Positions 57,847 through 64,000 of a stretch of 64,000 nt of DNA are shown piece after piece. The number at the start of each line of letters is the position of its first letter. Positions within the stretch are counted from its first letter, which is position 1. Below the pieces are notes generated by a model that saw only the letters and a program-made list of their open reading frames with translations, was not told the DNA's origin and did no database searches. The position numbers were made by a program, and so were the translations under genes. Origin of the DNA: Bacillota bacterium (lineage in GTDB: Bacteria; Bacillota; Clostridia; Christensenellales; Aristaeellaceae); NCBI GenBank assembly GCA_030057655.1, contig JASGUQ010000027.1, forward strand, positions 1 through 64,000, given 5' to 3'.

Positions 57847-59786
57847 CAGCGGTTTTCTATCTCCTCATCTATTTGGCCGCGGGTTTAATGATCACCCGCT
57901 GCCTTCTGCCCGGCAAGGCTTTGGTCGTCCGCGTTTACCTGGGGCTGTCCCTGGGCTTTTTCCTGTTGATGTGGCTGCCGGCGCTCCTGGCCTTCTTCCT
58001 GCCTTTTGATGTCCCGGGCCACCTTTTGGCGCTCCTTTTGCTTGCTGTCTTATGCGCGCTGGCCTTTGTGTTCCGGGAAAAGGTAACCCCCCTCGCGTTT
58101 TCGCATGAGGACAGAAAAACCCTGCGCCTGCTTGCGTTCACTGCCCTGCCCATGACGCTTCTTGGGGTGTATCTTCAGTTAAGCCATGTGTTAAAACCCG
58201 TGGACGGCGCCTTGTACACCGGGCAATCCACCTATGGCGACCTGCCGCTTCACTTGGCCATCATCACCTCCCTCCCCCAGAAGGTCTTCCCCGCGGATTA
58301 CAGCATCATGCCGGGGCTGCGCCTGGGCTACCCCTTCCTTGCGGATTCCCTGTCCTCCACCTTTCTGGTCTTGGGCATGGATTTAAGAAGCGCCGTCGTG
58401 CTGCCGGGCAGCCTGATGATGGGCCTTGTTTTTACAGGTGTCATGCTGCTGGCGCTGCGGGTGCTTAAAAGCCGGCGCTCGGCCGTTCTGGCCTTCCTGC
58501 TGGTGTTCTTCAACGGGGGCCTGGGCTTCTTATACGCCTTTGACATGATGGGCCTGCCGCTTGGCAGCACGGGACATATGCAGCTGCAGCAGGGGCAATG
58601 GCTGGACAGGCTGAACAACATCCTCCAGGGCTGGTACCAGACCCCGGCCAACCACGCGGAGTTTGCCCGCTACAACCTGCGCTGGTCCAACCTGGTCGCG
58701 GACATGCTTTTGCCGCAGCGCACCTTCCTGGCCGGATGGGTGATCCTGATCCCCTGCCTGTACCTGCTTTTGGACATGCTCAGGTCAAAAGCCTGGCCCC
58801 TGAGGCAGACCCTGCTTTTGGGCGTCCTGGCGGGCGGTCTGCCGCTGATCCACACGCATTCTTTTCTGGCCCTGGGCTTGTCAAGCGCCGGGTTTCTGGC
58901 TTACAGCCTGCTTAAAAAACAGCCGGTCAAACATTTGCTGTTGTATGGCGTTCTTGCGGTCATCCTGGCGCTGCCGCAGTTGATCGTATTCACCTTCTCC
59001 CAGTCTTCGGGCGAAGGCTTCCTGCGTTTTCAGTTCAACTGGGTCAACAACCCCGGCGGCCGGGGCTTGCAGGACGGCTACCTCTGGTTTTACCTGAAAA
59101 ACATCGGCCTTCCCTTCCTGCTTTTGATATTCGCCCTGTTTGAAAAAAGGGAGGAATACAGGCAGATCTTTGCCGGGGCCTTTGTCATCTTTGTAATATC
59201 CGAGTTCATCATCTTCCAGCCCAATGAGTACGACAACAACAAGCTTTTCTATGTCTGGTGGCTTTTGTGCAGCCTGGTCGTCGCGGACTATGTCTTCATC
59301 CTGTATGACCGCTTGAAGGGCCTTTCCGCCCGCCCCCTGATCGCGGCCTTCACGGCGCTTGTCATGTTTTTAACGGGTACGCTTGCGATCGCGCGCGAAA
59401 CCATCGGCTCTTTCCCCATGTTTTCCGCTGAGGACGCGGCGGTGGCCCGGTTTGTCCGGGAAGAAACGCCCCGGGACAGCCGTTTTATCACCGGGACCCA
59501 GCACACCAACCCGGTCTCCTCCCTCGCGGGGCGGGAGATCGTGGTGGGGCCGGACCTGTGGTTGTACTACCACGGCCTGGACACCAGGGCGCGCCAGATC
59601 GACCTGATGGCCTTTTATCAGGACCCGCGGCAAAACAGGGGCATTCCGCAAAAATACGGCGCGGATTACATCCTTTTAGGCCCCTCTGAACGCAGCATGG
59701 GCGCTGATCAGCAGGCCCTGGAAGAGCTGTACGACCTGGTTTATCAGGAGGACGGCTACCTGGTTTTTCAGGTTCCGCAAGGCTGA
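57843..59786 (+). CDS. GT-C-like polytopic membrane protein
   Basis: A 647-residue protein with about 13 helices and a C-terminal ~130-residue outside domain. The first large loop contains TGQSTYGDLPLHLAIITS, the acidic loop motif characteristic of GT-C glycosyltransferases that use lipid-phosphate sugars. The C-terminal domain (GREIVVGPDLWLYYHGLD; KYGADYILLGPSERS) resembles those of related membrane proteins. It overlaps the acyltransferase fusion by 4 bases (ATGA). The exact sugar is unknown; I infer a cell-surface glycosylation step. Confidence 0.72.
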   Translation: MTAVFYLLIYLAAGLMITRCLLPGKALVVRVYLGLSLGFFLLMWLPALLAFFLPFDVPGHLLALLLLAVLCALAFVFREKVTPLAFSHEDRKTLRLLAFTALPMTLLGVYLQLSHVLKPVDGALYTGQSTYGDLPLHLAIITSLPQKVFPADYSIMPGLRLGYPFLADSLSSTFLVLGMDLRSAVVLPGSLMMGLVFTGVMLLALRVLKSRRSAVLAFLLVFFNGGLGFLYAFDMMGLPLGSTGHMQLQQGQWLDRLNNILQGWYQTPANHAEFARYNLRWSNLVADMLLPQRTFLAGWVILIPCLYLLLDMLRSKAWPLRQTLLLGVLAGGLPLIHTHSFLALGLSSAGFLAYSLLKKQPVKHLLLYGVLAVILALPQLIVFTFSQSSGEGFLRFQFNWVNNPGGRGLQDGYLWFYLKNIGLPFLLLIFALFEKREEYRQIFAGAFVIFVISEFIIFQPNEYDNNKLFYVWWLLCSLVVADYVFILYDRLKGLSARPLIAAFTALVMFLTGTLAIARETIGSFPMFSAEDAAVARFVREETPRDSRFITGTQHTNPVSSLAGREIVVGPDLWLYYHGLDTRARQIDLMAFYQDPRQNRGIPQKYGADYILLGPSERSMGADQQALEELYDLVYQEDGYLVFQVPQG

Positions 59787-59787
59787 G

Positions 59788-60054
59788 ATGACGGATCATT
59801 TTTTGCGCTATTCCCTGCGCTGGGCCTGCCCGATCAAGCTGGTTTACCTTCTTGAGGGGCAGATGAAAACGGGCAACGTCACCGTGACCGCCCTATTTGA
59901 AGACAGCCTGGAGTTTGTGACCGCCCGCAGCAAAAAGAAATCGATCCGCTTGCCCTTGTCCTCCGTTTTGGCCGCGGGCTACGCCCGGGGGGATGACGGG
60001 GACACCACAAAAAGAGAAAGGCCGCAAGATCATCAGGAGAAAAATGAAGAATAA
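59788..60054 (+). CDS. Small protein of the membrane operon
   Basis: An 88-residue soluble protein: RYSLRWACPIKLVYLLEGQM, then NVTVTALFEDSLEFVTARSKKKSIRLPL, and an acidic tail. The strand pattern suggests a small barrel like YolD or LSm-type proteins, but I cannot assign it. Its ATG stands one base after the preceding TGA, and it overlaps the gtrA-like gene by 11 bases. Tight packing argues it is translated. Confidence 0.6.
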   Translation: MTDHFLRYSLRWACPIKLVYLLEGQMKTGNVTVTALFEDSLEFVTARSKKKSIRLPLSSVLAAGYARGDDGDTTKRERPQDHQEKNEE

Positions 60055-60544
60055 ACTGGCAGAGCTGCGGGCTAAAAACCCGCGTTTATACGAGATCATT
60101 GCCTATGTGTTTTTTGGCGCGCTGACCACCCTGGTTAACTGGCTGTTTTATCTGAGCCTCACCGCCGCCCTTGGCCTTCACGCGCGGGAAAAAGGTAGCG
60201 CCGCCTACACCCTGATTGCCAACACCTCCCAGGTCATTTCGTGGATCCTGTCGGTGCTTTTCGCGTTTTTCACCAACAGGCGCTTTGTGTTTGAAAGCGA
60301 CGCGAAAAAAGGCGGCTTGTTAAGAGAACTGTGGCAGTTTGTGTCCTCAAGGGCGCTGGGCTACGCGCTGTTTGACCTGCTGCTGTTCAACGTCTTTTTA
60401 ACGTTTATGTCAGACCGCCCGGCCAAACTCATCATGAATGTCTTTGTCATCATCTTCAACTACCTGGTCAGCCGCTTTGTGGTGTTTAGAAAGCGGGACA
60501 AGGATTCTCCCGAATCAAGCCGGTCTAATTCAACTCCCAGCTGA
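60044..60544 (+). CDS. GtrA family flippase-like protein
   Basis: A 166-residue membrane protein with four helices of the GtrA/DPMS family, thought to flip polyprenyl-phosphate sugars such as undecaprenyl-phosphate-glucose across the membrane. Landmarks are EIIAYVFFGALTTLVNWL, ISWILSVLFAFFTNRRFVF, and FNYLVSRFVVFRK at the end. ATG 60044 follows AGGAGAAAA; the longer frame from 59993 overlaps the preceding gene. Its end overlaps the convergent protease gene by 20 bases. It pairs naturally with the GT-C-like protein. Confidence 0.88.
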   Translation: MKNKLAELRAKNPRLYEIIAYVFFGALTTLVNWLFYLSLTAALGLHAREKGSAAYTLIANTSQVISWILSVLFAFFTNRRFVFESDAKKGGLLRELWQFVSSRALGYALFDLLLFNVFLTFMSDRPAKLIMNVFVIIFNYLVSRFVVFRKRDKDSPESSRSNSTPS

Positions 60545-62660
60545 AGAAATCCAGGTCCTCCTCCGGAACCTTGATTACTCTCCCGTCCTCCATCGTCACG
60601 GAGGATATCGCGGCATAGATGCGCGCGACGCCAGGGCCGTAGGACTTCATGGACACCTTGCCGGGGTTGATCAGTTCCCCGGGTTTCACAAGGGTCTTAA
60701 AACTGTAATAGCTGATCTCCTTGCCGGTGTCCGCAAACTTCAGCACCCTGTAATCCCAGTCGGTCGCGTAATAAGCCAGGGTAAAGCCGGTCACCGCCTT
60801 CTCCTCGCTTTTGTTGATGATGTCCGGATCCAGGTAAGGCTGATCAGTTGTGCCCACATAGGCCTCCTCCCCAACGAAAAGAGGAATGTCCGGGGTCTCG
60901 TTCGCTGTTTCCTTTTCCACAAACCCTTCCGCCGTGTTTTTGGGCGGGATCGTCACGGACAGGGGATCGGTGCTGACCTGCTCGTTTGAGGCGTTCAGGT
61001 AAACGATCTTGTAATAATAACTGCGGCCGGAAAACACTTTTTCATCCAGGTAATGCTGATGATTTGTTCGCTCAACAAAAAAGTAATGGCCGTCTTCCGT
61101 GTTTGAACGGTATACATCATAGCTTTCCGCCGCTTCAAGGCCGGCCCAGTTTAAGTAGACGCTTCCTTTGACCGAACTGATGGAAAAGGGTTTGCCGATT
61201 CCCTTGCCGCCCTCCCTTTCGCTCGCTCCCCCGGCGTCCTCCACCACCTCAGCCGTTGTTTCCGCCACCAGCGCGCCGTCGTGGTAGACTGCGGCCCGCC
61301 AGGTTCCCAATTCAAACCCGTCCTCATACTCCAGCATGCTTGACAATGCGTCCTTCAGGCTGGCCTTGCGCAGATAGGAGTTGCGCTGGGTGCCAAAGTC
61401 ATACAGGTGTTCCTGCGTATAAACCTTGCCCGAAGGCAAATAAACCACATACTGGCAGGCGCCCTTGCCGGGTTCCTGCGACGCTTCCAGTTTCAGGCGG
61501 TAGACAAAGTTCAACTCCATGTCTGCCAAGGCCTGGTACAATTGCCCGGTCGTAATTTGGGCCAATCCCGGCTTTAAAGGCATGCCGATCCGGTGATTTT
61601 TCTCAATGAAGTAAAATCCCTTGTCCAAAAGCAGCGCGCCCCTTTTGTCATAGGGGAGGGGGTCATGAAGCTTCAGCCGCTCTGAGTTTTTCGTGGCGTC
61701 CAGGCCAGCCAAGCTGTCTGAAATGCAGAAGAGGTACTCCTGACCCGGCACCAGATTTTCAATCACAGCGGTGGTTCCGTCCGTTTCCTCATAAGAGTAA
61801 TAGGGGTTTGCTTCGATCTCATAACCGATGAACCATTTTTCCGGCTTTTCATCGCTTTGCCAGGTCACTTCCGCTTTGTCCGGCGCGATCTGCCTGACGC
61901 TGATGTTTTGAACGTTGAACGAATTCTTTTCCCTTGTTTCCTCGCTTCCCTTTTCCGCGGTTTTCTCTTGTGACGCGCCCAGGGCGCTCAAGGCGGTCGG
62001 CTCCCTGCCTTTCGCGCTCTCATATAATTGGATGGCCTCCGCAATATCGATTGCGAAGTTCATGTTTTGGGAGGAGCCAAACAGGCTGGAGGAGGTGATG
62101 CCGATCACCTCGCCCTGATCGTTGAACAAGGCGCCGCCTGAGGAACCGTGGGAGATGGGCGCGGTGAAGTGGATGAGGCGCACACCGTCCTCTGTGGAAA
62201 AGGAACTGATGTCGCCCTTGCTGACTGTGTTTTTGTAGCCTTCCGGGCTGCCGATGGCCACCACAGGCTGCCCCCTGAGCAATTGGCTGCCGGAAAACAG
62301 GGGAAGGGGCGTCAGCGTGGTTGAGCCCTTGAACTTGAGGATGGCCAGGTCCTTTTCCTGATCGGCGGCGATGACCTGATCCAGGAAAAAACTTTCCCCG
62401 TCATCGCTCTCGGCCAGCACCAGGTCGCCGCCTTCGATCACATGGTAATTGGTGATCAGCGTCTGATTGTCAAAGGCGACAAAGCCGCTGCCTGTCGTAT
62501 CATGGTCATTGCCCCCGGCGGAGTAGACCAGGAGCATCAGCACGCTCTTGGCTGCCTGGTCAATGCCCTCATAATCATTCTGGAATGAGCAGGACGCGAA
62601 GCCGCCCTGGAATGACAAAAGAACTGCCAGGATCAAAAAAACAGAGATCAGCCGTTTCAT
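60525..62660 (-). CDS. Trypsin-like serine protease with fibronectin-like module, secreted
   Basis: A 711-residue extracytoplasmic protein. A signal peptide is followed by GGFASC, possibly a lipobox (Cys24). The protease domain (residues ~35-215) has His73 (TNYHVI), Asp104 (EKDLAIL) and Ser174 (GSSGGAL), an intact S1C/HtrA-type triad. No PDZ domain follows. Instead there is a fibronectin-III-like segment at ~245-315 (APDKAEVTWQSDEKPEKWFI) and at least one more beta module near 490-560 (VKGSVYLNWAGLEAAESYDVY). The C-terminal ~120 residues are of unknown type. It may process envelope or wall proteins. Its stop overlaps gtrA on the opposite strand. Confidence 0.85.
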   Translation of the reverse strand: MKRLISVFLILAVLLSFQGGFASCSFQNDYEGIDQAAKSVLMLLVYSAGGNDHDTTGSGFVAFDNQTLITNYHVIEGGDLVLAESDDGESFFLDQVIAADQEKDLAILKFKGSTTLTPLPLFSGSQLLRGQPVVAIGSPEGYKNTVSKGDISSFSTEDGVRLIHFTAPISHGSSGGALFNDQGEVIGITSSSLFGSSQNMNFAIDIAEAIQLYESAKGREPTALSALGASQEKTAEKGSEETREKNSFNVQNISVRQIAPDKAEVTWQSDEKPEKWFIGYEIEANPYYSYEETDGTTAVIENLVPGQEYLFCISDSLAGLDATKNSERLKLHDPLPYDKRGALLLDKGFYFIEKNHRIGMPLKPGLAQITTGQLYQALADMELNFVYRLKLEASQEPGKGACQYVVYLPSGKVYTQEHLYDFGTQRNSYLRKASLKDALSSMLEYEDGFELGTWRAAVYHDGALVAETTAEVVEDAGGASEREGGKGIGKPFSISSVKGSVYLNWAGLEAAESYDVYRSNTEDGHYFFVERTNHQHYLDEKVFSGRSYYYKIVYLNASNEQVSTDPLSVTIPPKNTAEGFVEKETANETPDIPLFVGEEAYVGTTDQPYLDPDIINKSEEKAVTGFTLAYYATDWDYRVLKFADTGKEISYYSFKTLVKPGELINPGKVSMKSYGPGVARIYAAISSVTMEDGRVIKVPEEDLDFFSWELN

Positions 62661-62812
62661 AAGGCCCGCCTTTCGACATGAGTCAATTCAGGTAAAGGAT
62701 TTTGCGCTGTTTTTATCATACCAAATACCGGCTCTGCGCTTCAAGCGAAAGAAGGCCGTGCGGCGTCCGCAAAAATGCGGTGATTTTTACAGAAGTTGGA
62801 CGGTTTTCTGTT

Positions 62813-62841
62813 TTGACAAATAAGCGTACAGATGTTATCTT
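62813..62841 (+). promoter_or_regulatory. Promoter of the repeat protein gene
   Basis: TTGACA, 17-base spacer, TATCTT, 45 bases before the ATG. Divergent from the protease gene. Confidence 0.75.
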
Positions 62842-62886
62842 ATCCTTGTCAGGAACCGATCCTCTTTGACTGTATGGAGGTGAAAT

Positions 62887-64000
62887 ATGAACAGCAGACG
62901 CGGCTTGTCTGTCCTGTTGGCGCTTTGCCTGGTGCTTGGCGGCGCTGTCTTGCTTCACGCGCATGAGGCGCACGCGACGCCTCATGTGCATGTCTACGGC
63001 CCGTGGCAAACCATCCTGGAGCCAACCTGCACCAGCGCGGGCCAAAGGGTCAAGGTCTGTATCGCCGGGGATGACGCCATTTATGAATCCATCCCGGCGC
63101 TTGGGCACGCTTTTGGCGCCTGGGGCCCCGGTGAACCGGCCACCTGTTTTGCGCCCGGCTATACCAAGCGCACCTGTTCCCGCTGCGGCGCGATTGAAAC
63201 CAATCCCATCCCCAAATTGAGCCATGTCTTTGGTCCCTGGGGCCCCGGCGAACCGGCCACCTGCTTTTCACCCGGCTACACCAAGCGCACCTGCACGCTT
63301 TGCGGCACGGTCGAGACCAACCCCATCCCCAAACTGAACCATGTCTTTGGCCCCTGGGGGCCGGGCATCGCGCCGGACTGCTATAATTCCGGGACCACGG
63401 TGCGCCAGTGCAGCCTGTGCGGCACCAAGGAAACCAACTACGTGCCGGCGCTTGGCCACAGTTTTGGGGCTTGGGGTCCGGGGCTCGCGCCCACCTGCAC
63501 AAACCCCGGCTATCAGATCCGCACCTGTTCCCGCTGCGGCATTCAGGAAACCAAACACATCAATCCCCTTGGGCACACCTGGGGCCCTTATCTTCCTTTT
63601 GATGCGCCCACCTGCACGCGCTGGGGGAGCGAGGTGTCCACCTGCGGCGTCTGCGGCGAGATCCGCTCCCGCGGCATCCCTGAATTAGGCCATCTTTGGG
63701 GGCCTTATATCCAGACCAAGGCGCCTGACTGCACCAACAAGGGCGCGGAGACCCGCACCTGCGCCCGCTGCGGCGACACGCAGACGCGCTCCATCCCGGC
63801 CAAAGGACACAAGTCTGACGAAAACTGGGTCATCGTCCGCGCTCCCGACATGTCAAAGCCGGGGCTCAAGATCACAACCTGCCTGGTCTGCGGAAAGTAC
63901 GCCAAGACCCAAAATTTCGCGCCCAGGGGTTACCGCTATGAGGTCAAGACCCAGGCTTTCGGCATCCCTGCCGACCAGGTCAACCCCACCCTCAGGGGCA
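62887..64000 (+). CDS. Secreted protein of 39-residue Cys/His repeats (3' end outside window)
   Basis: The frame is open from ATG 62887 (preceded by GGAGG) to the window edge, 371 codons. Residues 1-~30 are a signal peptide (SVLLALCLVLGGAVLLHA). From codon 35 onward a 39-residue unit repeats at exact spacing: H-x-F/W-G-x-W-G-P, a cysteine ~10 residues on, then RTCxxCG, and IPxLG before the next H. Seven full units and one divergent unit are seen. Such cysteine pairs are common in large surface proteins of Clostridia; the downstream part could carry an anchor. Function unknown. Confidence 0.82.
   Translation, partial: MNSRRGLSVLLALCLVLGGAVLLHAHEAHATPHVHVYGPWQTILEPTCTSAGQRVKVCIAGDDAIYESIPALGHAFGAWGPGEPATCFAPGYTKRTCSRCGAIETNPIPKLSHVFGPWGPGEPATCFSPGYTKRTCTLCGTVETNPIPKLNHVFGPWGPGIAPDCYNSGTTVRQCSLCGTKETNYVPALGHSFGAWGPGLAPTCTNPGYQIRTCSRCGIQETKHINPLGHTWGPYLPFDAPTCTRWGSEVSTCGVCGEIRSRGIPELGHLWGPYIQTKAPDCTNKGAETRTCARCGDTQTRSIPAKGHKSDENWVIVRAPDMSKPGLKITTCLVCGKYAKTQNFAPRGYRYEVKTQAFGIPADQVNPTLRG
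62989..63924 (+). repeat. 117-base tandem repeat array
   Basis: Unit starts (His codon) at 62989, 63106, 63223, 63340, 63457, 63574, 63691 and 63808, exactly 117 bases apart. Units at 63106 and 63223 are nearly identical at the DNA level, implying recent duplication or conversion. Confidence 0.95.

Noticed and set aside
62989-63924. CRISPR-like array
   Set aside because: The 117-base units are contiguous and in frame as protein repeats.

Overview
The window looks like chromosomal DNA from an anaerobic Clostridia-type Firmicute of fairly high G+C, perhaps a gut or rumen lineage. The evidence is the gene content: pyruvate:ferredoxin oxidoreductase, a reverse rubrerythrin, a secreted FMN/FAD reductase, an ECF thiamine transporter under a TPP riboswitch, a T-box ahead of serS, NrdR boxes, Firmicute-type PurBoxes and a YtrA-type GntR/ABC cassette. 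Species cannot be named from this sequence. No rRNA, tRNA, CRISPR array, prophage or complete insertion sequence was seen.

Layout. 1-4.8 kb (minus strand): a four-gene unit of two unknown proteins, an ABC exporter and a beta-CASP hydrolase. 4.84-7.0 kb (plus): back-to-back promoters, TPP riboswitch-thiT, radC, a DUF218 protein. 7.0-14.0 kb: asparaginase, 1-Cys peroxiredoxin, EamA transporter, aldehyde dehydrogenase, then a coupled pair of membrane proteins (one DUF5058-like) with an M20 peptidase. 14.3-20.2 kb: PrsA-like foldase, glmM with a beta-helix protein, a NusG-II/Gx transporter pair, reverse rubrerythrin, a P-loop protein. 20.3-26.5 kb: an orphan AddB-like protein, a secreted unknown protein and a secreted flavin reductase. 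26.6-30.7 kb: class I ribonucleotide reductase operon with a cupin and two NrdR boxes. 30.9-37.2 kb: opp operon in the order B-C-D-F-A. 37.5-39.8 kb: membrane Zn protease and MATE exporter. 40.0-44.0 kb: probable sialic-acid/amino-sugar locus (NanA-like lyase divergent from a FadR-type regulator and an N-acylglucosamine 2-epimerase), then a lipid kinase. 44.2-49.7 kb: PFOR and T-box-serS. 49.7-52.2 kb: an AT-richer GntR/ABC cassette facing a papain-fold protein. 53.3-55.7 kb: ThuA-like protein and a purine permease under PurBoxes. 55.76-60.54 kb: a compact four-gene membrane operon (transporter-like/acyltransferase fusion, GT-C-like protein, small protein, GtrA). 60.5-64.0 kb: a trypsin-like protease with a fibronectin-like module and a secreted protein of 39-residue Cys/His repeats cut by the window edge.

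Three copies of a ~160-bp hairpin element with imperfect terminal inverted repeats and TA flanks sit in intergenic gaps (one truncated at the left edge, one inverted). The best candidates for undescribed biology are the 55.8-60.5 kb membrane operon, the 11.2-14.0 kb transporter-like/peptidase unit, the 39-residue repeat protein and the standalone papain-like protein beside the GntR/ABC cassette.
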